64,000 nt of DNA from Nematopogon swammerdamellus (GCA_946902875.1 OX336354.1:9149247-9213246), one strand, 5' to 3'; positions 24,179-33,219 are shown, counted from the stretch's first letter. Notes: generated from the sequence alone by a model not told the origin. A program made the numbers and translations.

Positions 24179-25126
24179 ATGGACCACACACACGGAACAC
24201 GAGCAGCAAAGAAGGGCAAAGAAGGAGGTACACAAAATGCTACGGGAAGAGTGCATAAGCGATTCGGAAATGTACCACCTAACAGAAGAGCAAAGAGGAA
24301 AATTATGGGGCCTTCCATCGCTAAAATAATTAAGGATAGTATTACCCCGATAGCTAGGCGAATGGAAGAATTGGAGCGTTCTTCTAACAGCGAAAGGGAA
24401 ACTGGTCTTCAACGTAAAGAACCAGAAACAGCATGGATGCAAAGACCATTAACGTTGACCTCACCACCTTTCAAGCCAAAATTTTCCGGGGAAGGGAAAA
24501 TTCACCCGGTGGAATTTATAGAAGAACTGGACAGATACATAGCAAAAACGAACCCTGGACGTGGCGGAGAGTTAGACTTGATCGCGGACTGTCTCATAGG
24601 AGAAACGAAAAATTGGGCAAGGATTTACAAAGAAAGATGGGAGAATCTCGACGATTTCAAGAGGGATTTTCTTGAACAATATTGGGGAAAACCAGTACAA
24701 CAGAAATTGAAGAGAGGAATTTTACAAACAACATGGAATAATAAAACTGAGATGGCGACACATTTTATTGAGAACTTCGCAATGTACAAGAGGATGCAGG
24801 ATGCAGGGGATGAAGAACATTGTGTACGAGAATTGATGTGCCAGTTTCCAGCAGATATCCAGCGGCTATGGATGACTGGTGGCGGATCTACAGCACCTGA
24901 AGCAATCTCCTTTCTCAGGAGCATGGGAAGCATAGAAGAAAACAAGAGAATTCGTGAATCATCACAATTAATACCAAGACAAGATGTTAAGAAGAATGTA
25001 CCTGCAAGAGGACTTCGAGTAAACAACATCTCTACCTGGGAATCAAAGTATGGTTGGCAGAAATCATCGAACAATAATCCAACGTATGAGCAACAGCGTG
25101 AAGAAAATGGACATGTGGGAAACTGA
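24179..25126 (+). CDS. gag: Retrotransposon Gag (capsid) protein, 315 aa
   Basis: Structural protein expected to form the cytoplasmic particle that packages the element RNA. After a basic N-terminus with a short helical stretch, residues ~95-260 fit a Ty3/gypsy capsid domain: F-S-G-E (PF-x-G-like), ELDRYI, LIADCLIGETKNWARIY, a W-x-x-F-K-R-D-F-L-E-Q-Y-W stretch and a later LRSMGS segment. No CCHC zinc knuckle is present, as in some insect gypsy Gags, and the tail is basic and asparagine-rich. The start is the first ATG after a predicted splice acceptor. The frame ends in TGA directly after the heptamer GGGAAAC (25117-25123), so a minority of ribosomes should shift -1 into the protease frame. 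Complete, with no internal stop. Confidence 0.88.
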   Translation: MDHTHGTRAAKKGKEGGTQNATGRVHKRFGNVPPNRRAKRKIMGPSIAKIIKDSITPIARRMEELERSSNSERETGLQRKEPETAWMQRPLTLTSPPFKPKFSGEGKIHPVEFIEELDRYIAKTNPGRGGELDLIADCLIGETKNWARIYKERWENLDDFKRDFLEQYWGKPVQQKLKRGILQTTWNNKTEMATHFIENFAMYKRMQDAGDEEHCVRELMCQFPADIQRLWMTGGGSTAPEAISFLRSMGSIEENKRIRESSQLIPRQDVKKNVPARGLRVNNISTWESKYGWQKSSNNNPTYEQQREENGHVGN

Positions 25127-26100
25127 ATAAAGTTACCAGTACGACCCGACTGGTGACGATACCTAAAAGGAACAAGAGGGTCAATGTTAATTTACCACCA
25201 AAATTATTAATTAAAATGGGTTGGATGCCAGGAAGGGGTTTGGGTAAAAATGAGCAGGGTAGGAAAACCCCGATAACCTTGGTTGCACAATGTAACTCTT
25301 TTGGAATAGGATACAAATCAAACAAAAGAAAGAAAGAAAATTGTAATAATTTAATCAACCAAATAACCAATTGTATAGTATTGTTAAGAGAAAAGGCAAT
25401 ATATAGGAAGAACTTTGATAACGAATTTATTTCAGAATTAAAGGTTACTTCTGTATTCGAAGACGAAGATTACGAAGAAGACAATGAAACTAGCATACTA
25501 CCGAAGTTACCGGAGGTACAAGCCAGAATAGACGGTCAATTAATAAATTGTTTAATTGACACAGGAAGTCAAGTAACTTGTATATCCAAAACTAGCTATG
25601 ACGAGTTGACAAAAGGCGGGAAAACTTATCCAATCTTACCAATTTCAGCATTACATATCATTGGAGCGACAGGACAAAAGTCACCAAGAGTGTGTAAAAT
25701 GGTATTGTTACCTTTAAATATAATGGGAATAATAATAAACGTACCATGTTTGATAGTAGAGAAATTGGTGAGACCCATCATACTCGGATACAACTTCTTG
25801 GAAGAAAATAATGCAACGATAATATGCAAGACACCAACAGCATTAGAGTTAAAAGGAACCGTAAATTTAAGAGTGCCATTACATGAGTCCAAAGTAAATA
25901 AGAAGGAAGAATATTTAAATAACAACATAACAATTAAAGAAAAGGATACTACAAGACAAGAAATTTTTGAATGTTTAGAAAACATAAAAATTATTAGCAC
26001 ACGAGATAAACAAAATTTTGAGAATGTGCTTATAAAACATGAAAAACAATTCTCAGAGATTCCAGGCTGTACGCAAAAATATGTACATAAATTAAAATAA
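25102..26100 (+). CDS. pro: Protease frame (G-patch plus retropepsin), made by -1 frameshift from gag
   Basis: An aspartic protease that would cleave the Gag and Gag-Pol precursors. The frame opens at 25102 and overlaps gag by 25 nt. There is no convincing AUG start, so entry is most likely by frameshift at 25117-25123. Counting from the GTG at 25153, residues ~19-40 have the glycine pattern of a G-patch (MGWMPGRGLGKNEQG). Lysine-rich and acidic linkers follow, then the retropepsin catalytic loop LIDTGSQVTCIS (DTG at 136-138), IIGATGQ and the late IILGYNFLEENNA motif. In betaretroviruses the G-patch follows the protease; here it precedes it. The frame ends TAA at 26098-26100, overlapping pol by 10 nt. 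Confidence 0.85.
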   Translation, partial: RKWTCGKLNKVTSTTRLVTIPKRNKRVNVNLPPKLLIKMGWMPGRGLGKNEQGRKTPITLVAQCNSFGIGYKSNKRKKENCNNLINQITNCIVLLREKAIYRKNFDNEFISELKVTSVFEDEDYEEDNETSILPKLPEVQARIDGQLINCLIDTGSQVTCISKTSYDELTKGGKTYPILPISALHIIGATGQKSPRVCKMVLLPLNIMGIIINVPCLIVEKLVRPIILGYNFLEENNATIICKTPTALELKGTVNLRVPLHESKVNKKEEYLNNNITIKEKDTTRQEIFECLENIKIISTRDKQNFENVLIKHEKQFSEIPGCTQKYVHKLK

Positions 26101-28682
26101 TAGACGAAATACCTTTTGTGAAATATGCATACCCTGTACCACATGCTTATAGAGGAAAAGTAGCGGAAAAATTGGTTGAAATGGTGAACCAAGGTATATT
26201 AATGAAATCCGCTACTCCTTATTCCAGTCCGTTAACTTATACTATAAAAAAAGATCAAAGTGTAAGAATATTATTAGATGCAAGAACTCTAAACACCAAA
26301 TTGGAAGGAGAGATAGAAAAACCACCATTGATATCTGAAATATTGCAAAAATTTCATGGGGTGAAGTACCTAAGTACAATAGATTTAAGCAATGCTTACT
26401 TTCAGATCCCGTTACACCCTGACAGTGTGAAATATACAGGATTTACCTTCTTGAATAGATCATATGTATATTTGCGATTACCACAAGGATTAAAAACTTC
26501 AGTTTCAGCTTTTTCCCGTGCAATGTACTTAATATTAGGAGAAGACGTAACAGATTTCTGTGTAAATTATTTGGACGACATAATAATTTTTACAAAAGGC
26601 ACCGTGGAAGAACATATTCACCACATAGACATAGTGCTGGATAAATTAGAAGAAGGCGGATTAACGTGTCGTTTAAAAAAGTGTCAATTCCTAAAGCAAG
26701 AAATCAAAATATTAGGACACATAGTTTCACAAAAAGGCATAGAAATGGATCCCGAGAAAGTGGAAGCTATAAATGATTTCCCAGTTCCAAAGAAAGTAAG
26801 ACACCTCAGAGGGTTCCTCGGTTTATGTAATTATTATCGGAAATTTATAAAAGACTACGGAACGTCAATACAACCATTATGTGAATTACTAAAAAAGGGA
26901 ACTAAATGGGATTGGACAAACGACAGACAAACTCAATTTGAAACAGTAAAAAGTTTATTTTTAAAATCTGTTATGTTAACACATCCTGATTTAACAAAGC
27001 AATTCTACTTACAAACGGATTGTTCTGCATATGCTCTTGGTGGATGTCTTTATCAAATTAACGATGAAGGAGATCACTTAGTAGTAGGGTTTTGCAGCAA
27101 AGGATTATCAGCAGCCGAAAGGAAATGGACAGTGAGCGAAAGAGAACTCTGGGCAGTAATATATTGTTTACGGAAATATGAAACATATCTTAGGGGAGTA
27201 TCAATCATCATAAGAACGGATCATCAATCCCTAACTTTCCTAAGAACTTGGAAATTACACAACAGTGGAATAACCAGATGGTTATTGTATTTAAACCAAT
27301 TTAACTTCATTGTAGAATATGTAAAAGGTACTGAAAATATTTGCGCAGATGTATTATCGAGATACACCAATAAAGCAGAGAAAATACAAGAATTAAAGGA
27401 AATATGCCCAGAGTTAGCAGCGTTTCGAGTAAAAGGAGTTAACGAATTGAAGAATAAACTAAAGGATTTAAAAGAACTACAACAGACGGACTTCGCTATG
27501 AAGAAAATCGCCGATTCCATAAAAACCCAAATAAAACCCTCAAAACCTAAAATCAAAACATACGAAATGATAAACAATATATTACACTTTCGCACTGCAG
27601 ACAATATACCAAAAATAGCAATACCCGAGGGGGAAATAGATAACATCATTTGGAGATATCATGAGGAACTAGGACATTTCGGCACTCTAAAAATTAAAGG
27701 AGTACTCAGCAAGAAGTATTATTGGCTAAATATGGCAAAAAGAATTAGGGAAGTACTAAAAACTTGCCATATCTGCCAATTAGCAAAAGTTAATAATGTA
27801 CGAACTATGGGAAAATTGAGCCCAGTAATCACAAATCACATAGGAGAAATAGTACTGGCTGACATATATGGACCACTACCACGATCCAGAGGGGGAATAC
27901 AATACATATTCATCATTCAGGATGGATTTTCAAAATTTATAAGAATTTATCCTTTAAAGAAAGCTAACGCCACGGCTCTTTCGAAATGTTTGAAAAACTT
28001 TGTGAAAGTTATCTTCCCTGAAATCATTATGACAGACCAAGGTACACAATTCAAATCAATAGTATGGAAAAGATTGATAAATGAATTAGGAATTAAATTA
28101 ACATACACTTCTGTTTACAATCCAAGACCTAATTGTGTAGAACGAGTATGCAAAGAATTAGGAAGACTGTTTAGAACATACTGTTGTGATAGACATACTA
28201 AATGGGGTTTTATAATGAAGGAAGTAGAAGACTGTTACAATGAAATAACACACTGTAGTACAGGTTTTGCACCAACATACTTACTAACAGGGAAAACATA
28301 TCATTCACCAATAGAGAAATTCCTACCAAATATTATAAAAATTAACAAAGATAAATTAACCGAAGATAGAATTCGTGCTGCAGAAAATATTCGATTAAAC
28401 GCAGTAGCAAGAATTAAAAGATATAACAAAAAGTATCAAAATGTGGTATTTGAAATAGGACAATTAGTAAAATTAAAAACAATACCTAAATCTTCAGCAG
28501 AGCAGAAAGTCACGAAAAAATTCTCACTAATTTACGAAGGACCATATACCATAGCAGCGACACCTTATAAAAATAATTACACACTAGTACACCCAGACAC
28601 CGGTAAAATTAGAGGAAACTTTAATACCATACACTTAGAAAAATATTATAAAAACAAGAAAGTTAAGGAAAATTGTTGTTGA
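26091..28682 (+). CDS. pol: Pol: reverse transcriptase, RNase H and integrase
   Basis: Copies the element RNA into DNA and inserts it. Residues are counted from the GTG at 26118 (854 aa); the frame is open from 26091. RT ~25-215 has STIDLSNAYFQIPL (D89), LPQGLK and YLDD (151-154). RNase H ~290-415 has TDCSAYALGG (D301), SERELWAV, TDHQSL (D368) and ADVLSR (D411). Integrase has a zinc finger (H515, H520, C550, C553) and catalytic D582 (LADIYGP), D640 (TDQGTQF) and E675 (CVERVCKE). The C-terminus has a GPY/F-type module (YEGPYTI, ~806-812) and no chromodomain. RH-before-IN order and YLDD place it in Ty3/gypsy. Entry from pro needs another -1 shift within 26091-26097 (ATTAAAA before TAA), a weaker slippery site than the first. 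Intact. Confidence 0.92.
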   Translation: MKIIDEIPFVKYAYPVPHAYRGKVAEKLVEMVNQGILMKSATPYSSPLTYTIKKDQSVRILLDARTLNTKLEGEIEKPPLISEILQKFHGVKYLSTIDLSNAYFQIPLHPDSVKYTGFTFLNRSYVYLRLPQGLKTSVSAFSRAMYLILGEDVTDFCVNYLDDIIIFTKGTVEEHIHHIDIVLDKLEEGGLTCRLKKCQFLKQEIKILGHIVSQKGIEMDPEKVEAINDFPVPKKVRHLRGFLGLCNYYRKFIKDYGTSIQPLCELLKKGTKWDWTNDRQTQFETVKSLFLKSVMLTHPDLTKQFYLQTDCSAYALGGCLYQINDEGDHLVVGFCSKGLSAAERKWTVSERELWAVIYCLRKYETYLRGVSIIIRTDHQSLTFLRTWKLHNSGITRWLLYLNQFNFIVEYVKGTENICADVLSRYTNKAEKIQELKEICPELAAFRVKGVNELKNKLKDLKELQQTDFAMKKIADSIKTQIKPSKPKIKTYEMINNILHFRTADNIPKIAIPEGEIDNIIWRYHEELGHFGTLKIKGVLSKKYYWLNMAKRIREVLKTCHICQLAKVNNVRTMGKLSPVITNHIGEIVLADIYGPLPRSRGGIQYIFIIQDGFSKFIRIYPLKKANATALSKCLKNFVKVIFPEIIMTDQGTQFKSIVWKRLINELGIKLTYTSVYNPRPNCVERVCKELGRLFRTYCCDRHTKWGFIMKEVEDCYNEITHCSTGFAPTYLLTGKTYHSPIEKFLPNIIKINKDKLTEDRIRAAENIRLNAVARIKRYNKKYQNVVFEIGQLVKLKTIPKSSAEQKVTKKFSLIYEGPYTIAATPYKNNYTLVHPDTGKIRGNFNTIHLEKYYKNKKVKENCC

Positions 28683-28700
28683 AAAATTTTAAATAAAACT

Positions 28701-28711
28701 GAAAATTTCAG
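28701..28711 (+). other. Candidate splice acceptor before the first accessory ORF
   Basis: 'gaaaatttcag' ends at 28711, and the next ATG (28731) is the accessory ORF start 20 nt downstream with none between. A second AG lies directly before the ATG. Confidence 0.5.
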
Positions 28712-28730
28712 GATTCAAACAAGACTACAG

Positions 28731-29120
28731 ATGGAACAAATAAAATCAGTAATAATACAACTAACTGAAGAAATGATAACACAAAGACATAAAATACTAC
28801 AACTCAACATTGAAATAAATATAAAAACAATAAGGAAAGAAGTCCTTTACAATAACCAGGAAATTAGCAACAACATCAATAAGGAAATTTTGGAAAACAC
28901 AGCGAAGTTGGACCAATTGGAAAAGGAAATGAAATTAGAAAGAAAATTTCATCTTGAGAAACAAAATAAGTTAAGAAAATGCATGAGCATTTACAGAAGA
29001 TTAGGGAAAATAAAAAATAGAATGATCCTTTTGGAACAAAATAACAGGGTAGAGAAGGCGAAGATACATAAAGAATTACAAAATTTAAGACTGGCCTGGA
29101 AAGAGAATTGTGGAAAATAA
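28731..29120 (+). CDS. Accessory ORF 1, coiled-coil protein (129 aa), function unknown
   Basis: Not recognised as a known family. It lies 48 nt after the pol stop in the place occupied by env or accessory genes in retroviruses and errantiviruses. The sequence is almost wholly helical and charged (LEKEMKLERKFHLEKQNKL), with heptad-like spacing of I/L, and has no signal peptide, membrane segment or zinc motif. A splice acceptor sits 20 nt before the ATG. It shares the A-rich base use of gag-pol, so it looks like an established gene of the element rather than a recent capture. An RNA-binding or particle-associated role is possible but unsupported. Confidence 0.65.
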   Translation: MEQIKSVIIQLTEEMITQRHKILQLNIEINIKTIRKEVLYNNQEISNNINKEILENTAKLDQLEKEMKLERKFHLEKQNKLRKCMSIYRRLGKIKNRMILLEQNNRVEKAKIHKELQNLRLAWKENCGK

Positions 29121-29298
29121 GAAAGCATACATGAACTACATAACACTCAAAACAAAACAAATAAATAAATAAAATTAAAAAAAAAAAAAAAATAGATACA
29201 AAATTAGGATTTCAAAAAAAAAAAAAAACAAAAACAAAACAAAATATTTTATGACCACCTATTTTCAGAGAAAAAGAAAAAAGTTTTGATGAAAATAA

Positions 29299-29308
29299 TT
29301 TTTGACAG
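29299..29308 (+). other. Candidate splice acceptor before the second accessory ORF
   Basis: 'atttttgacag' ends at 29308. The first ATG after it is 29333, the ORF start. An alternative AG at 29267-29268 would expose an upstream ATG, so 29308 fits better. Confidence 0.5.
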
Positions 29309-29332
29309 GTTTTAAGAAGACCAGAAAAAGAC

Positions 29333-29839
29333 ATGATGAATCAGAAGGAAATAGAGTCGAAAAAGAAAGAATTAATGCAGTTTCAAGAAGAAGAAGAGAA
29401 AGAGGAACAATTATTAAAAATAAAAACTTACAGACTCGATATAACAAAAAGAATGTTAACAATAATGGAAGAAGAATACCAAGAAACAATAGGAACAGAG
29501 GAGGAACAGGAGCCAAAAGCAGGGAGCAGACTTCAACATGATTTAATCAGAAAGCAGAAACGGTTGGAGAAAGACATAACGCACCATAGGAAAAAGATAA
29601 ATACCAGGAAAATCAGACGTGAGAAATTAATATCAGAATATGAAGGACAACTTAAGCAAATCACACAATTTGTGACGGCGGAAATGGAATGGTTGTCTAA
29701 ACATAGAAGCAAGAATCAAGAATCAGAAGGGCCTGAGAGAGAAGGATCCATCATCAATCCACAGTCAGATTTGATTCCGGTTATAGAAGACTACATAGAC
29801 CAGAATTTTAACCATATAATTAACACATTGGAGTTTTAA
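29333..29839 (+). CDS. Accessory ORF 2, coiled-coil protein (168 aa), function unknown
   Basis: Not recognised. Strongly charged: an acidic N-terminal helix (QFQEEEEKEEQLLKIK), a basic middle (RKQKRLEKDITHHRKKINTR) and a C-terminal part with an aromatic stretch (EMEWLSKHR) and the end DQNFNHIINTLEF. Likely two coiled-coil segments split by a Gly/Pro-containing linker near residues 53-66. No membrane segment, so not an envelope protein. Two ATGs stand in tandem at 29333 and 29336; the ORF track start is the first. A splice acceptor lies 25 nt upstream. Overlapping ORFs in other frames are shadows. Together with accessory ORF 1 it forms a two-gene 3' cassette. Confidence 0.65.
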   Translation: MMNQKEIESKKKELMQFQEEEEKEEQLLKIKTYRLDITKRMLTIMEEEYQETIGTEEEQEPKAGSRLQHDLIRKQKRLEKDITHHRKKINTRKIRREKLISEYEGQLKQITQFVTAEMEWLSKHRSKNQESEGPEREGSIINPQSDLIPVIEDYIDQNFNHIINTLEF

Positions 29840-29905
29840 AAGGAAAAAAAAAAAAAAACTAAATCTAAACAGATTTCATTAGTAAAGATTTTATTTTGTT
29901 TTCCG

Positions 29906-30213
29906 GGTGTCCATTCATACAGGGGTTTTCTATTCATACAGGGGGTTTTCCATTCATACAGGGGGTTTTCTATTCATACAGGGTGTTTTCCGTTCATACT
30001 GGGTGTCCATTCATACAGGGGGTTTTCCATTCATACAGGGGGTTTTCTATTCATACAGGGTGTTTTCCGTTCATACTGGTGTCCATTCATACAGGGGGTT
30101 TTCTATTCATACAGGGTGTTTTCTATTCATACAGGATGTTTTCCATACATACAGGGTGTTTTCCGTTCATACTGGGTGTCATCCATTCATACAGGGTGTT
30201 TACCTTTCATACA
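29906..30213 (+). repeat. Tandem array A: 16 copies of a ~20-bp unit
   Basis: Sixteen 'ttcatac(a/t)gg' units in the form TTCATACAGGGGGTTTTCCA, with variants GGGTG and CTGGGTG. Because 20 is not a multiple of 3, open frames read through the array in two phases as repeated F-I-H-T-G-G; this is a repeat artefact. G-runs of 3-5 recur every ~20 bp. Confidence 0.92.
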
Positions 30214-30635
30214 GGTTTTAGGTTAATTCACGTGCGTCCCAGCGTGAATTCCTTATAAAAAAGGGGGGTCACTTAACGTTCTCTGTTAGGGTTTTAGGTT
30301 AATTCACGTGCGTCCCAGCGTGAATTCCTTATAAAAAAGGGGGTCACTTAACGTTCTCTGTTAGGGTTTTAGGTTAATTCACGTGCGTCCCAGCGTGAAT
30401 TCCTTATAAAAAGAGGGGGTCACTTAACGTTCTCTGTTAGGGTTTTAGGTTAATTCACGTGCGTCCCAGCGTGAATTCCTTATAAAAAGAGGGGGTCACT
30501 TAACGTTCTCTGTTAGGGTTTTAGGTTAATTCACGTGCGTCCCAGCGTGAATTTCTTATAAAAAGAGGGGGTCACTTAACGTTCTCTGTTAGGGTTTTAG
30601 GTTAATTCTTGTGCGTCCCAGCTTGAATTCCTTTG
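30214..30635 (+). repeat. Tandem array B: ~76-bp units with a TATAAAA motif and a small hairpin
   Basis: Five good copies and one degenerate copy; 'ggttaattc' recurs at about 30221, 30297, 30372, 30448, 30524 and 30600. Each unit has AATTCACG...CGTGAATT (8-bp arms, 10-nt loop), then TATAAAAA, a G run and 'tcacttaacgttctctgtta'. The TATA-plus-downstream layout resembles a promoter monomer, but no function is shown. Confidence 0.9.
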
Positions 30636-30769
30636 TTACAATATGAGGACATTAACATGTTCAATAGGGTTTAAAATTAAATCTCGCTAGTTCTGGCGTG
30701 ATGCATCTGTGATAAAAAAATTACAATAAAGAACACAAGTACACATTGTTAATATAAGATTAATTTTAA

Positions 30770-31075
30770 GGAAATTAATTTTTGTTGCATTTTATGTAAT
30801 TTAACAGTTTGTAAACAGGTTTAATTTTATAAAAGAAGATTAATAAAATGATTTTGTTGCATTTCATGTAATTTAACAGGTTGTAAACAGGTTTAATTTT
30901 ATAGAAGAAAGTTAATAAGATGATTTTTGTTGCATTTCATGTAAATTAACAGGTTATAAACAGGTTTAATGTTATTGAAGAAGATTGATAATATGATTTT
31001 GATACATTTTATGTAATTTAACAGTATGTAAACATGTTTAATTTTATAGAAGAAGGATAATAAAAATGATTTAAT
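30770..31075 (+). repeat. Tandem array C: ~72-bp units, four copies
   Basis: 'gtaaacaggtttaatttta' or a close variant recurs at 30811, 30883, 30956 and 31028, separated by 'ttgttgcatttcatgtaa' and 'tttaacag'. AT-rich; each unit carries acceptor-like TTTAACAG. Confidence 0.85.
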
Positions 31076-31220
31076 AATAAAAAAAAATTTTTCTTTTATT
31101 AAAAAAAAAAAAAAATAAAGAAAACAATCCTTTTAAGCATTTACAAACAGGTTAGTATATATTTATAAAAAAAAAAAATTTTTTTGTAAAATATATAAAA
31201 TATTGACATTTTGTGTTATT

Positions 31221-31316
31221 TTACAGGTTACAAGAAAACCGACAATGGAAAAGGATTGTGACAAAATAGAAACCAGAGGAAAATTTTATTTAATGGAATA
31301 ACTTTGTAAAATAAAG
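31221..31316 (+). other. Acceptor, 18-codon mini-ORF and AATAAA signal
   Basis: A 'ttttacag' acceptor (ends 31226) is followed by ATG at 31245, an 18-codon frame ending TAA and AATAAA at 31311. The arrangement copies the acceptor-then-ATG pattern of the larger ORFs, but the peptide is too short to claim as a gene. Confidence 0.25.
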
Positions 31317-33219
31317 TAAAATTAAAAAAAAAAAAAAAATTAAATAAAAAAAAAAAAAAATGTAATTTTATTAAGCGCTTTGTCAAAATTGATTATGTGA
31401 AACAACTTACTGTTACGCATAATCGTTACACTATACAAAACCTTCTCAATTTCTATTTTATTATCACGTTATCTATCGGTGACTTTATCATGTTAAGTAT
31501 GCTTTGTCGGGAGCGAGCGTATTGAATTGTTGATAGACATAGTTGTGGGGTTACATTCTCATAAATACTGTAAATAAACCACTAGAGTAGTGCTCTTTAA
31601 ATTATTGTTAAAATAAATAGATTCATGCGGATTAGAAAATTAAAATTAAACTTCACAGAGTAAGTAAAGTCATGCGGGCGAAAATAAAACTAAAAAAAAA
31701 AAAAAAAAATAAATGAATGAAATAAAAAAGATAAGAAAATAATGCACTACTTGCATAGCCTAAGCCGGAGGTGGTAAGGTATGTTATGTGTTCTTCACGG
31801 ACCCGTTCTGTCCTGCCGAACTGCTTGCATAGCCTAAGCCAGAGGTGGTAAGGCGTGTATTGCATTGTAAACGGTGATGTACTGTTACGGTCCTTACAAT
31901 AAATAATAATAATAATAATAATTCTCGTCTCCCGTCGCCGGCGAGAATACCGTCTTTTGTTTTGTCTGTTTGTATAAATTTTGTATAGGTGGTTTATTTT
32001 GTAGTTATATAGAATTAATGTAAATATAAAAAAAAAAAAAACGTGAAAATAAAATATGACAAAATAAATAAATAAAATGCTGTTCAGTGAGGGGAGTTAG
32101 ACTAAATTTCTTCTGAACAAGAAGTAACAAAAATTTAAAATAGACTTGTTGACTTGAGTGGATGGTTTTGGATGTTTGTGTAAAATACGCGAGTAGACCT
32201 GCGGGTATTATAGTGTCTGTACTCTGTAGTGAAATTTCCTTCTAATGAGAGCAGCGCTCTAACCTGAAGGGACCTTTACAAGGAATCAGGATACTTTGGC
32301 TTCGTTTGGTTTTCCCATACATTGCTTCGAAAATAATGTTAAATTAAATTCAGTGTGAAGAACACACAATTTGGGACTTAGGAAAGGTGAGGTAAAAATG
32401 CCTTAAGTGCAGAACTTTACATTTTACTGAGTCTGACTCACGCTGGGGAGGGATTATGACATCGTCTACTAAAGGCGTTCCGAACACACAAAAAATGGAG
32501 CGTTGAAAGTTCAGGATGACATTTTCTGGTCTATGTACAGTGAATGAGTGTAGTATTTGGTTTGAAATCATTAACCGGAGCAATGTTGGATGAGTTAAAG
32601 TAGAATCGTTTACAAGCATACTGAGTCCGTCTATTCGTCAATAGGTGAGTTAGGACCCAAAATGATGCATGAGTCGATTTCGAAGTCTTTTGAAAATATG
32701 AATCCCGACTACTCTGCCTTTAATGGAAGCTTGTTGTGCTAGGATACATGCATAGCCTAAGCCGGAGGTGGTAAGGTGTGTTATGTGTTCTTCACGGACC
32801 AGTTCTGTCCTGCCGAACTGCTTGCATAGCCTAAGCCGGAGGTGGTAAGGTGTGTATTGCACTGTAAGCGGTGATGTTCTGTTTCGGCCCATACGGTAAA
32901 GGGTGAGACTAGAGGTTCCTGCACTGTTGGGAAATCTGTTAGAGGCAGAATATAGGGATCTAAGGCTTTGAGGTGATAACTTTTGCCTAAATTCCTAGAT
33001 TTATTAATAATAAACTAGATCAATTACACTAAAATAATTGTTTAATGTAGTATTGGCACGAGCTGCAAATGGAAGATAAGGGAAAGAGTGCAAACATGGT
33101 CTAAGCCGGAGGTGGTAAGGTTGTGGTATGCATTCTAAAAATCTTTTCTCTTTAAGCTAAGGGAGATAAATCCTAAGCTGGAGGGTAAGAACTTCCTAAA
33201 GCACGTGGACAGATGGGGG

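Noticed and set aside
24179..29839. An endogenous virus rather than a retrotransposon
   Set aside because: No envelope-like ORF with signal peptide, cleavage site or membrane anchor follows pol; the accessory ORFs are soluble coiled-coil proteins.
29896..30258. Two overlapping ORFs with F-I-H-T-G-G / S-Y-R repeats after the accessory genes
   Set aside because: They arise from a 20-bp DNA repeat that is open in more than one phase; no start context, splice signal or family supports translation.
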